From Ostrinia nubilalis (Eukaryota > Arthropoda > Insecta > Lepidoptera > Crambidae), in NCBI RefSeq assembly GCF_963855985.1, contig NC_087110.1:8237001-8301000 (forward strand): a stretch of 64,000 nucleotides of DNA. The letters run 5' to 3'. Positions 32,703-44,066 of this stretch are shown in pieces. The translations under genes were made by a program, and so were the position numbers. The notes below the pieces were generated by a model. That model was not told the DNA's origin. It saw only the letters and a list, made by a program, of their open reading frames with translations, and ran no database searches. Position 1 is the stretch's first letter. The number at the start of each line of letters is the position of its first letter.

Positions 32703-32830
32703 CATCATTATCATTCATCATTTCAGCCACAGGACGTCCACCGAACATTATGGGCTTCTCTCAATGATTTTTACATCGCCCGGTTGGTATGGGCCTGCAT
32801 CCAGCGCCTTCCTGCTAGTTTTATGAGCAA
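32703..32830 (-). mobile_element. RTE 3' fragment
   Basis: CATTTCAGCCACAGGACGTC ... GGGCCTGCATCCAGCGCCTT, the complement of an RTE end. Confidence 0.6.
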
Positions 32831-33096
32831 GTTGAACCATTAAAATTTCGTTCAAGAATGGTTCTTAGTTGATACTAAAACATCTTTTCCCCATCTCTTT
32901 TGGTCTCATGATACGAATGAGTGTGTCCATAGCTCTTATTTTTCCATAGCTGAAAGTAGGTACAACAATGCAGGGAAAGATAATTGCGTGCGCGATAATT
33001 AATTTCGTTGCGAATTGTTTTCGGGAACCTATTGCAGCCTCTTTTCAAGTTTATAAAGGAACAATAGGGCCAAAATTTAAATATAAACCGCTTTCA

Positions 33097-33236
33097 CGCC
33101 CGTATTCACAAACATTACTATGAGGTCTCACAGTGCGCGTGGACGCACAGGGTGACACATGGACCAATCACAGAGCTCTATTCAACTGTGCGTTCGCTGC
33201 TTCACTTAAGCAAGCATCGTTTGTGAATACGGGTGT
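33097..33236. repeat. MITE with CGCCCGTATTCACAAAC ends
   Basis: Copy of the 5046 family: CGCCCGTATTCACAAACATT ... TCGTTTGTGAATACGGG. Confidence 0.85.
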
Positions 33237-33556
33237 CAGAGTCTTACATAAGAGGTGAGCCAAAACTTTGAATTAAACGATGTCAATTCAAACTTTCTAG
33301 CTAAGACTGTTTTGGTCTAGGTTAACAAAGCTCGACCTAATTGGCTACAAGGAGCTTTTAAAGTTATAATCTATTTATTCTCGACAGGGAGGTGCGAAGT
33401 GATTATTTTATCGATAAAGGAAACTGAGCTAAAACACTATTAATATTACAAAGCTTAAAGCTCTACGTGAAACGTCGAACTCTATCCTTAATTTTTGATA
33501 ATTTACATTGTAAAAAAATATTTAAAATTAAGAAGTAAAGTGAATAAAGACAATAA

Positions 33557-33672
33557 TAATAATAATAAATACTCTTTATTGCACACCAAAGAACAGAACA
33601 GAAAGAAAAGGAACACACAAGGTACAACTAGGCGGTCTTATCGCTATGAAGCGATCTCTTCCAGACAACCTA
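33557..33672 (-). repeat. non-LTR 3' tail with (ATT)n
   Basis: On minus it reads GAAGAGATCGCTTCATAGCG ... TGTGCAATAAAGAGTATTTA then ATTATTATT, a widespread lepidopteran tail with its own AATAAA. Confidence 0.65.
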
Positions 33673-33709
33673 AGTGCGTATTATAGAACGAAGCTCAAAA
33701 CTATAGGTT

Positions 33710-34575
33710 TAGCGCTTATCTCAGTTCCTGAAATATGGAACGACACGGTAAGGGGTGACATTGACATAATAAGTCGTGACAGAGCAGATAAATCTGAAGA
33801 AGATCTGCCCCCCTAGACAAAATGCACTTTTTGATCGAATCGAAAATCGAATCCGTCAAAACTCCATACAAAAAAGGGGCTTTTCGACCACTTTTCGACT
33901 GGTTTGCGATTATAATTTGCACTTTGTCTAGACCCACTGAACACCTAAAACCACAATTTTATTTTGCTTTTCACACGTCAATAAGCCAGTGAGTTACGTT
34001 ACTGTGACAGCTAAGGTATTTTTCGATGACATCTTTGAAAATTGCAACTAATGGTAAGTTATTTGTATGAAACTAAATAAAAACATTACTCGCTATCGCA
34101 TTCATTTAGATAGGTTTTTTTACCTAACGATTTGAGTTGAACTCATGGTAGTGTTTTTAGTTTTGCTGTGGTTCAGCTACTAACCGCTAGAGGCGCTGTA
34201 CAATTTTCCATACATTTTTTTACGCCCTCGATAGCGAGATGCTCGGTAGGTAAACTCATGGTAGTGTTTTTAGTTTTGCTGTGGTTCAGCTACTAACCGC
34301 TAGAGGCGCTGTACAATTTTCCATACATTTTTTTACGCCCTCGATAGCGAGATGCTCGGTAGGTAAACTCATGGTAGTGTTTTTAGTTTTGCTGTGGTTC
34401 AGCTACTAACCGCTAGAGGCGCTGTACAATTTTCCATACATTTTTTTACGCCCTCGATAGCGAGATGCTCGGTAGGTAAACTCATGGTAGAGGCACTGAA
34501 GTCTCGCTGACGTTTGACGTTAAAAAAAACCCTTCACGTGCCGCTCCCATACCACTGACTGAGTTAAGAGCTAGT
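33710..34575. repeat. nested MITE island
   Basis: Outer ends GCGCTTATCTCAGTTCCTGA and CCACTGACTGAGTTAAGAGC match the family at 60945-61255 and 63505-63850. Nested inside are a palindrome with CTAGACAAAGTGCA-type ends (33804-33957, also 61030-61170) and the 113-bp array. Confidence 0.7.
34141..34479. repeat. three 113-bp tandem repeats
   Basis: ACTCATGGTAGTGTTTTTAG starts at 34141, 34254 and 34367, with ACTCATGGTA again at 34480. The three units look identical. The unit resembles the interior of the MITE at 63600-63770 (CGCTAGAGGCGCTGTACAAT against CGCTAGGGGCGCTGTAGAAT). Confidence 0.9.
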
Positions 34576-35428
34576 TAGTTTCTATTTGAAGTTCGATGTT
34601 AAAATAAATGCACATGTAGGTAAATAACCTTGCATAGTCTGTCTGTTTGTTCCAGTTAATATCCTACGTGCTTAAAGGAATTTAACCCATATTCCAAGAT
34701 ATCAGAGACGCGAATCCAACTTTAAACTACCAGTAGAGGTTTGGTATTCAAAATATTAGCACGAAAACTTGATAAGCGGAATCTCTGTTGACAGTTACGC
34801 ATTCGTGATATGGAACTCCCAGTCAAACTTCCAGCAACATGGAAGCGGGTTTCCGCGGGTAAAACTGTATTTGCACATTTCAAAAAGTTTTTAATCAAAA
34901 GTTAGCTCTTCCCGTGATAATGGCAGGGGAATTTTCAGCTACAATCCCAAAATTACGTCACTTAGGTTAATTAGTTGGCATTTGCTTTTTTGACGGTTAT
35001 TTTTATACTAAGTTTTGTCTACAGCTTTGTTCGCCCTCAAGACAAACTTTCATCCCCCTTTTCAACCCATTTAGGGATGATTTTCGGGATTAGAAGTTAA
35101 TCAAGAAAATTGCTATAAGTAACGTTTTAAAATGCTTGTAATGTAAGAATAGAATATAATAGTTTTTATATGAAAGAAGACTCGTACATAATGAAAGAGA
35201 TACACAAATAGACAGATAGCGTATGTGCCCCTCTGACAAAAAAGCACCCGCTCGGCATACATCAAAACCGCGCCAGGGCTTGTCTCGAAACTGATTTTCA
35301 GCGGGGGCCCTATTGTAAATGTAAGAAAAAACATGTTACAATGTTGCCAAGACGAGGCCATATGGCTCGCACTGTCAAAAAGTTATCAGATTTCATATAA
35401 AACCAAGCTTCTAACTGTACACGCCCTA
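34576..35428. other. no gene seen
   Basis: Includes a short Helitron-like scrap at 35045-35095 (CATCCCCCTTTTCAACCC). No supported gene. Confidence 0.45.
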
Positions 35429-35578
35429 ACGCCCGTATTCACAAACATTACTATGAGGTCTCACAGTGCACGTGGACGCACAGGGTGGCACACGAACCCA
35501 TCACAGAGCTCTATTCAACGCTGTGCGTTCGATTTGCTGCTTCACTTAAGCAAGCATCGTTTGTGAATACGGGCGTAA
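35429..35578. repeat. MITE with CGCCCGTATTCACAAAC ends
   Basis: CGCCCGTATTCACAAACATT ... TCGTTTGTGAATACGGGCG. The interior shares GGACGCACAGGGTG and ACTTAAGCAAGCATC with other copies. Confidence 0.85.
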
Positions 35579-36569
35579 CTCTACAAGCCCTATCTTCACC
35601 AACTACACTTTAATCAAAATATGTACTTGGCCGTTTTATTAATAAGTAAGCTATTTTCACAGTTAATTTTTGGGAAAATATCAAGGTATTTTTAATTTAT
35701 TTAACATTGTAAATCTACTTTTTAATAAAATTTTGTCTTAAAAACACATAAATTGAGTAAACGTTTCGTTTAAAATTGTTCAATTACACCCAAGGTAGAC
35801 GGAAATGAGAAATCATAAGGTCTTTTATGAGATGTTTAATAAGAAAATTGTCCGTGACCTCGTCGACTAAATAAGCTACTTCAGTAATATGAAAATATTG
35901 TGAAAGGAATAAGGATAGATTAATTCTTAGAAAACCTTCATTCTTCGCAACGCTTCTTCAAAGTTTTTTTTGTGTAATGTAACTTTTAATTTTACATCTT
36001 GAATGTCAATTTTTTCAAAAGGTAATATTAAGATTAGACATTTATGTTACATGACATTATACATTAGAAGTACGTACACACGACAGCACATCAGGCTACC
36101 CATTTTTGTTGCAAACTCGCCCCTATTACAACTGCACAAGAACCTGCAGTGGTTACGTTGACGTGCCGTCATCTGTAAATATTCTAAACGTTTCATAATG
36201 TGTGAAAATATAAATCTTCGTACCAATTTTTATAAAAAGACCGCTAAAAAGTAAAATTGTCAGTAATTTTGCTACAGTGGATCACAAATCTCCAGAGCAT
36301 TCTAGGTTTCCGATAATCAAGCACAGTGGTAACAAGGAAAAACACTTGACATGGGTAGTTGGGTACCGGTTTTGATGATAATTGTTGTTCCTTCTTTGTT
36401 TTAAAACTATTTTGAGCTTGATGCTTCTATGTTTTACCGTTAACCCGCCAACTTATTTTCACGGTCTGAGAAATTCATTCGGAGAGTTTTATTAGCGTAA
36501 TATTCTTGTATATACGAGTATCTACAACAATTCCAATAGTGTTTGGTAAATACAGGTCTTCAATCATAT
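35579..36569. other. no gene seen
   Basis: AT-rich; no supported feature. Confidence 0.45.
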
Positions 36570-36977
36570 ACAGGGTTATATTTTGTGGTGTTGATTTCAA
36601 TCCTTGCCATATTTATTTAGGTGATCTATTATGACTTATGTAAACGCATTATCCACAAAAAAAAATTACAAACGAAAGTGGAATTTTTATCGAATATTTT
36701 CCGTGCGACATCAACTGTACTGTGGGTCGCAATACTGCAATACATTTACACTGCGGCACCATCGAGCTACGCGCGGATCGCTCGCTTAACATGTCGGATA
36801 GCCTACTGAATGAAGCCACGTAAGTAGGTAGTGTAAATAGGTATTTTTCTTGGACTAACTAAAGTTAAAGTTTGTTTTAAATTTTTTTCGAAATCAATTT
36901 TTTTCTGATTCGTGATCAGAATAAACTACTTAATCAACTCCATAAATATGGCGAGGATTGAAATCAACAACCTGTAT
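36570..36977. repeat. MITE-like element, ~408 bp
   Basis: Inverted ends with GTTGATTTCAATCCTTGCCA at the left and GGCGAGGATTGAAATCAACA at the right. A short relative end lies at about 48970-48993. Confidence 0.65.
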
Positions 36978-38047
36978 ACTTACTACTTTACTTATTACTT
37001 TTCTATTTAATACTAGCTTTTGCTCGCAACATCTCGAGAAATCCCATTTGTTTTCAAGGCAATTCCTAAATACGTTCACTTATCGTGGCTTAAAGGGTAT
37101 CTGTTTACGTAGTAATTAATCATTTCATCAGCTAAGATCTACTTTTATCCATCTATTCACACCAAAGTCACAGTACAGTATGAATAGAAGATAGAAATCT
37201 GATACCGTATAAATTTTTACTTCCATAATTCTAACCGCTAACAGTAAATCATTTTTACTGCCTCATTTTTGTAAGTCGGTTTAAAAGGTTAACCAGCAGT
37301 TATTTATTCTCTCATCACTGTGGCATGGCTCTTGTGCTGCAAAAGGCGTGCAACAAATACTCTGTATTTTTTTTCAAACCCTCATACTAAAAGAAATCCT
37401 CAATCAAGTTTAGTGTCTAGATGATGGCATATTTAAAGGTGAACTGTGCTAGCTTATGTAGGTAAACCTTTGTAGGGTATGAAATCGATGGAGGATAGGA
37501 AAATATGGAAGTTTGATGGTCTTATACTAGGCTTAGGCTTACTAGTTCCCATTATACTGTGCCAGCATCTAGGCATCCAGCGTTAATCGGCTGATCGATG
37601 ATACATTGTGTTTAAATGACTAACAATACGAGTTTTTTGGTCTTCTAAAGGGGTAGACCAGTCTAGGCTTACTAGTTCTTAATATACTGTGGCAGCATCC
37701 AGGCATCCAGCCTCCTAAAGGGATTAGAAGTCGCAAGCGAAGCGTTTCTAATACGCCGGATGAAATCCCAGCGGTAAGAACATCTTATCGAGTACGTACG
37801 AGATTGTGGAGAGGGTAGTATGGTCAGGGATAATATGGTGAATAGTGGTTTTAAAATACTGCAACAGTATTTGTTGTTGAACAATTTAATTACATTACTA
37901 CAAGGAAGAACTAATAGCACTGACTAGTTACACTTTTTTCACAAATTACACGATTACACATTATTTGACTTGATGTTCTATCGTCTGTACAAGATGATGG
38001 AAACATTTTATGGAAGTCATGTGTAACTAGTAGTTTAGTAATCCCAA
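36978..38047. other. no gene seen; a diverged direct repeat
   Basis: GTGCCAGCATCTAGGCATCC (37560) and GTGGCAGCATCCAGGCATCC (37689) mark a short diverged direct repeat about 130 bp apart. No coding feature supported. Confidence 0.45.
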
Positions 38048-38288
38048 TCCCAACTAATATTATAAATGCGAAAGTAACTCTGTCTGTCTGTCTGTCTGTC
38101 TGTCTGTTACGCTTTCCCGCTTAAACCTCGCAACCGATTTTGATGAAATTTGGCATAGAGATAGTTTGAGTCCCGGGAAAGAACATAGGATAGTTTTTAT
38201 CCCGGTTTTTGAAACAGGGACGCGCGCGATAAAGTTTTTCTGTGACAGACAAAATTCCACGCGGGCGAAGCCGCGGGCGGAAAGCTAG
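38048..38288 (+). mobile_element. non-autonomous Helitron, 241 bp
   Basis: TCCCAACTAATATTATAAAT (after A) to GCCGCGGGCGGAAAGCTAG (before T), with (TCTG)n near the 5' end. Sister of 31767-31999, a few nucleotides longer through microsatellite length. Confidence 0.92.
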
Positions 38289-38438
38289 TTATAAATAATT
38301 CATTAGGATATAATTAATTTGAGCTAAAGTTTATCTTACATTTTCAATGCTCAATTTAGGTGTTCGTATCCTATGATAGTTCCATTGGGAGATGGGCAGT
38401 AGGACGTAAATAATTATTACATAAGCCATTCTCTATAT

Positions 38439-38709
38439 CACTGTTTTTCAACCTGTGGGTCGCGACCCCCTGGGGGGTCGCGAAGCCTCTATAGGGGGGT
38501 CGCGAGAGGTCGTAAAAACTACATCAGTACAAAAAAATCTTATAAAGACACGTTAAATGCAAATGTTGTATGGATTGAAGTATTCGGTCCCTACAAACAT
38601 CTTTGTAACATTATAAAATGCATGGAAAAAAAAAGCGAACGGTCGGGGGGTCGCCAAAAATTTTTTCATACTAAGGGGGTCGTGTCATGAAAAAGGTTGA
38701 AAATCACTG
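38439..38709. mobile_element. hAT-type MITE with 8-bp target duplication
   Basis: Ends CACTGTTTTTCAACC and GGTTGAAAATCACTG, flanked by identical CTCTATAT (38431-38438, 38710-38717). The interior has GGGGGTCGCGA-type repeats. The 8-bp duplication and CA-TG ends fit the hAT superfamily. Confidence 0.88.
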
Positions 38710-39099
38710 CTCTATATCAATAAAATAATTGTCTACTCGCAAATACGCACCGGACGAGAGTTCGTTGACATTCGGCGAACATCAGAAAACGATGATCGCG
38801 AGCATGTTCGGTTCGCTCGCCAACATGGATTATCAGATATTTTGCACACTTCTTTAGCTTCAAATGGAGCGGTCACTTTTGTCATAGTAGTTACGTATAT
38901 TAATGACTATTTAATTTCTCCAGGTTCAACAACATTGTCTTAGATAATTTCAAGTCTGCATTTGTACCATATCCACTACCTTCCTACCTCCTTCATCTAG
39001 CCGAGTCCCGTTCAGTTGCCGGTGGGATTTCATGGAGTGTATTATAGAGATCAAACACGAGCTGACTGCATGTCGATTTGGACAAGGATCACGATGCCA

Positions 39100-39293
39100 A
39101 ATTATCAAATGTACAAGCTAAACGTCACTGACTGATTCGCTCATTACCAAATCTTAAAAACTACAAGTGCTAGGTGTCCCAAATTTTGCATGGGGGTTCC
39201 TTTTAGATGCTCACTAAAACGGGATTTTGCAAAATCCGAGCCCTAAGGGGGTAAAACGGGATCCACGCGTACGAAGTCGCGGGCGGCCGCTAG
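39100..39293 (+). mobile_element. Helitron-like element
   Basis: AAAACTACAAGTGCTAGGTG ... GCGGGCGGCCGCTAG with CTAG at 39290-39293. The 5' end is not certain. Confidence 0.65.
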
Positions 39294-40029
39294 TTAAATA
39301 ATGATACTTTTTATTGCATCTTCTTCTTTTTGGTCGTTTCGCTCTTGGCATAAACATATTTTTGACTGCTTATTGGGAAAATAATTGAAAATAGAAAAAA
39401 GCAGAATGACCAAGTTCCATCTTCATTCTGAAAAAAGAAACCTAATATAATATTAAAAGTGGAAGATGAATTACATTGAACGAAAACGAAAATACAAAAC
39501 AAGCTTTTAGATCTTATATTGAATTTTCATTAATTTATAAAACACGAGTACAGTAAATTCTCGGTAACTAATCATTTATGTGATTTGACATTACCTGACT
39601 ATGACATGTGAATTTTAGAAACTCCTATAACTGTCAGTCAGTCTACGTACCTAGTTAGTAGAAAAATACATTTTGAGCTTTTTCATATCTCTTTTGTGGA
39701 ATTAAATATGTTCGAGATACTGATTTTTAATTACTTTTTAGAACTAACTTAAATACGAGTTTAGTTATTTATCATCATAATTTTTTGGATTCGGTTTTTT
39801 TTTTGGCAAATTGTATTTCAGTAGAAGTAGACCTTGTTGTTAGCACTGAAGTTCATTTGGACTATTCTACGAACTAAATCCGCAATTTCATGACATGGAG
39901 GAATTATTTTTCCAGTTATTTTAATCAAAACCGTGCTTTTAGTTACTTAGTAGTGTATTTAAGAGATGTGCCTCTGAACCATTTTTTTATTTTAATTGTG
40001 CCTCAATAATAATTATACTCTCAAGATCA
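39294..40029. other. no gene seen
   Basis: AT-rich; the minus frame 39502-39311 has no domain. Confidence 0.45.
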
Positions 40030-40231
40030 TCTTATATATATAAAAGAAAGTCGTGTTAGTTACTCCACTTATAACTCAAGAACGGCTGAACCGATTTAGC
40101 TAAAAATTGTCAGGGAGGTAGTTTAGAGCCAGGAGAAGGACATAGGATACTTTTTATCCCGTTCGAAATTAAAAAAAAAGTCTGCTTATTTATTGCCATT
40201 AAGGCGGAACAAAGTTCGCCGGGTCAGCTAG
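40030..40231 (+). mobile_element. non-autonomous Helitron, second family
   Basis: Starts TCTTATATATATAAAAGAAA after A and ends GTTCGCCGGGTCAGCTAG before T. Internal GGCTGAACCGATTTAGCTAA. Confidence 0.75.
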
Positions 40232-40335
40232 TATCAAATAAAAAAGGTTTTTTAAATCGGTTCATAACCAACGGAGTTCTGTGGTAAGTAAAAGAGATCC
40301 TCTTAATTTCTAAAGTCAATAAAAAAGGCAACCCA

Positions 40336-40692
40336 GCTAGCCTAGGATGTGCACCATTATAATTTATTATCATTTTATTAAGGCATTTTATCGATTTTAA
40401 ACGATAAGCCCATACATTTGTCATCTAATGTCGATGTTAAGGTTATCGAGGCGCGTATCCTAGATCAACCGGGCTAGGATGCACGCCGTGATAAAATCAC
40501 TGATTTTAGACAACAAATGTATGGGCTTATCGTGTAAAGTCTATAAAATGGCTCGATATAATGGCGCACATTCTAGGCTAGCTAGTTTGCCAACTTCAAA
40601 ATGAGAAGGACCTTAGACGACAAATGTATGGGCTTATCGTGTAAAATCGATAAAATCGCGCGATAAAAGCTTATCCTAGCCTAGTCTATCCT
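40336..40692. repeat. MITE with GTATGGGCTTATCG repeats
   Basis: ACAAATGTATGGGCTTATCG occurs twice on plus (about 40511 and 40619) and once inverted (about 40400). Outer ends GCTAGCCTAGGATG and TATCCTAGCCTAG are complementary. Confidence 0.65.
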
Positions 40693-40965
40693 AGGTCTAC
40701 AGATCCCAGACTGTATATCACACCACATAAACACCGACTATGACCCACACCGCGACAGCTAGATTACCTCACGACACCCGAGCACAACTATACATCGATA
40801 GCGATTAATCTGGCCTTCTCGGACAATTTGTCTACGTCAAGATAACGAACGATCTGAGTGGAAAGGCTTAGTATCGATTTGGATGTTTTCGTGTTCGCTG
40901 TGTCTTGAGATTTCTAAAGAATAACACAGCTTTTTGTAAGGCTACGGGCGCTATTAAACGCTATT

Positions 40966-41311
40966 AGGCTAAGAGCACATGGCGCGATTTTCACCCGCGC
41001 CCGCGGCGGTTGCGGGCCCGCAGCTTCTGTAGAATGCAGATACTTATGTAAAAACTACAGCACAACTCACGACGCGGTTTTCGCCCGCAGCGGGCGCGGT
41101 TTTAATCGGGTCCCGCTCGGTGGCTCGGAAAACCGCCTGATCGGCGGGCGAAAATGTACGAGGGACTTAGCACGCGGCGCGATTTTAAATCGCGTAATGA
41201 GTTCTTAGAATAGCCGCGCAAATAACCGCTCCCGTGAGTTTTGAAATAAAACCGCAATTCCACAACCGCCGCGGGCGCGGGTGAAAATCGCGCCATGAGC
41301 TCTTAGCCTTA
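40966..41311. repeat. GC-rich MITE, 346 bp
   Basis: TTAGGCTAAGAGCACATGGC at the left and GCCATGAGCTCTTAGCCTTA at the right. Inner CACCCGCGCCCGCGGCGGTT / CCGCCGCGGGCGCGGGTG pair. Locally GC-rich in an AT-rich setting; the minus frames here are shadows. Confidence 0.8.
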
Positions 41312-41445
41312 CGTGGCGTGCGATGTCAGAGTCTAACGCTCGCATAATCTCACCTCTCGTTCTCTCTGCAGCTCCCAAGCTGTAGATCCTGGCAGGATCA
41401 GCTTGACCACCAATAAAACCCCAACTAGCGAAGATCAAGTTCGTT

Positions 41446-41705
41446 CGTTCGTTTCAGCCGAAAGACTCCACTGCTGGAAAAAGGCCTCCCCCAAGGATTT
41501 CCACAAAGACTGGTCCTGCGCCGCTCGCATCCAGGCACCTCCCGCGACCTTCACCAGATCGTCGGTCCACCTAGTGGGAAGCCTGCCCATGCCACGTCTT
41601 CCGGTTCGTGGTCACCACTAAAGAACTTTCCTGCCCCAGCAGCTATCAGCTCTACGAGCTATGTGCCCCACCCACTGCCACTTGATTTTAGCGATTCTGC
41701 GGGCT
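41446..41705 (-). mobile_element. RTE polymerase C-terminal fragment
   Basis: CTCCCCCAAGGATTTCCACA ... AGATCGTCGGTCCACCTAGT ... ATGTGCCCCACCCACTGCCA, the complement of degraded RTE coding sequence. Confidence 0.65.
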
Positions 41706-42480
41706 AGAAGAAGATTAAGTTGGTCCCCGGGAAAGTACCTATTATTTATGTAGAATGTTTAAGAATGGAAAAAAATACTCCAACGTCCTACCTATGTGTT
41801 ACAAGAGATACACCTGTACTTGATGGATTGACGACCTCAAGAACCTGACTGGAGTTGTAGGATGAAAAAACGTTCGTGGCATTCTTAAGCAAGGGCAGTT
41901 TGTGTCTAGCTAGCATGTTTTTAACTCTAGGGCATGTAAATATAATCTAGGAAATGTGATTCTGAGAAAAAAATTTTCTAAAAATCTTGGAAGAAGAGAA
42001 AAAGAAATCAGAGAATTTACTGAGAAAAAGCCAAGTTCTTTTTAAGTTAAAGCGCGTTAACTATAATCTCAAACAGTTGTGCTAAATGACTTAAACTGAG
42101 TTTGTGCTGGAATTTCCTAGTAATAGCTAGAATTTACTGCTATTAAAGTGAATCAAACCATTTTTATGTTTGAATGTTTAAATCAAACTATAAACCGGAA
42201 TAGCTGCTTGAATTGAAATGACTGACTCATTTTATGAACTCTATAATTTATAAGTAGGAACATCCTTTTTTTTTTGGCACTGTAAACAATAGCTTTATTA
42301 AAGCTGTACAGCTTTAAAATAAAAGGTTTCTTTCGTATATCAAACTATCATTTTTATTAATAAATTTATATATAAATTATGAAGAGTGACGGTAAAAAAC
42401 CAAAAGCAAAGTAAACGTCACACAAAAAGTATTTTAGCAAAATTTATTCATTCGTATCCTTTGACTTCGACCAATAACTA
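41706..42480. other. no gene seen
   Basis: AT-rich; no supported feature. Confidence 0.45.
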
Positions 42481-44066
42481 TAGTAGGAAATTTAGTGCAA
42501 TGATTTGTATGGAGACCCCTCCACTTTGGTATAGAAGGCTCATTTTTGCAACAGTGGTTCTTTGGGTGCTCCTGAGTGGATTTCCGTCGGTAGACATCGG
42601 GAGCCCCCCCTGTGGTAGCAGGGGGAGGGGGGCCAAGTTTCCTTCCGCCGCGCTTCACTCTAAGGCCCATATCTTCAAAACTATGGGTATTAGGGCAAGT
42701 GTGGTATCATTTTTGGATAATTAAAGGATGGCGAATTCATTTCTAGAACAAACTTTTTGCCTTTTCATACAAAAAAATAGAAATATTGAACAAAATTCAC
42801 AAAAACCAAAAAGTATTCTTTTAAATAAACGTCGTTTACTTTTAAACTACTGGACATAATCTAATAAAAAAAATATGACCTGAAAGCTACATTTATAAGG
42901 ATTATAAAAATATAACATTGTATGGTACTTTTTTCGCAAAAAGTAGGTGAAAAAAATTTTTTCTTCAGGACACAGCGGGCGAATTTTATTGCGCATCGGA
43001 AAAAAATATTTATTTTATCCATGAATTCATACTATTTGGTTCATAAGCAAGCAAGGATTATTATTTTAGAATTTATTTAGAGTTGCTGGCACATCAATCT
43101 ACCATGATTTGTATTTTTTCGTCAATTGATTTTGAACTCTATGAGTGAGACATAAGGTTGAAAATAGCTTAAATACATTTTTATATTGGAAATATCATAA
43201 AAAAGCACTAAATAAATAACTTTAATTTGTCTAAACGTCTTAATGATTATTATTATTTTAATTAACACTTATTGCTACATACTATTGTACCAGTGATTTA
43301 ACAGAAAGGTTAGTGTGAGGAAAATGAGGTTTCACAATCATAGTATGGGAGATATTTTTAGCACAAAGGTTACGGCTGTGACCGTTTTAGTTGTTTTTTT
43401 CAGACAGCACCAGCTTCTGCACTACTTCTTGCACTTACATCTCGCCATTTCCAGGCAAGCCTCGACAGCTACGGGCAAACCGGTCCATGTAGGCTCCATG
43501 TTGCTATCGACTCTGGTCCACCCCCAACCAGTCGGGTAAAGGGAAGACTGAGTCGGTTGCTTGCACCTGATCCTATACGCGAATCCCTTGATATACTGCC
43601 AGTAGCCAATGCTGATACAAAGCTGCTGCTGCTGTCTGGGTTATCTTATGTAGGACCTAAGCTAAGCTAAGCTAGGTCTAAGCGTAGTCCACAGCGACTC
43701 ATTAGGATCTTTATGCTCCCTTTTTTTAAATCCTATTCATTAGGTGAATTAAGCGTCTGAGTGAGTGAAAGCCATCTAAGTCTTCTGATGCCGGATATGC
43801 TGACCCAAGCAGACCCATCCTTATAGTATTGATTCATGGACCCCACATGTATTCCACATGCTCGAGAGCTGTCTTCTGTTGTTAGGCCCATTTTGTGGGA
43901 CATGTGGTTCGTTCCATAATGCCCAGTTTGCGTCCAGTTTGCGTACCAGTAATTGCATGGGCTTACCTTTTATTTCCGCTTAATGAGTTTTCTCCATGAC
44001 CCTGTGTTCACCTTTAGGAATGATTTGAAGAGGCTTATCTTATATGGGCATTTCTACTGTACGGTG

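Noticed and set aside
42386..42724. 112-aa open frame on plus, echoed at 48007-48249 on minus
   Set aside because: It lies in the inverted arms of a repeat, has no recognisable domain, and its conservation is explained by the arm duplication.
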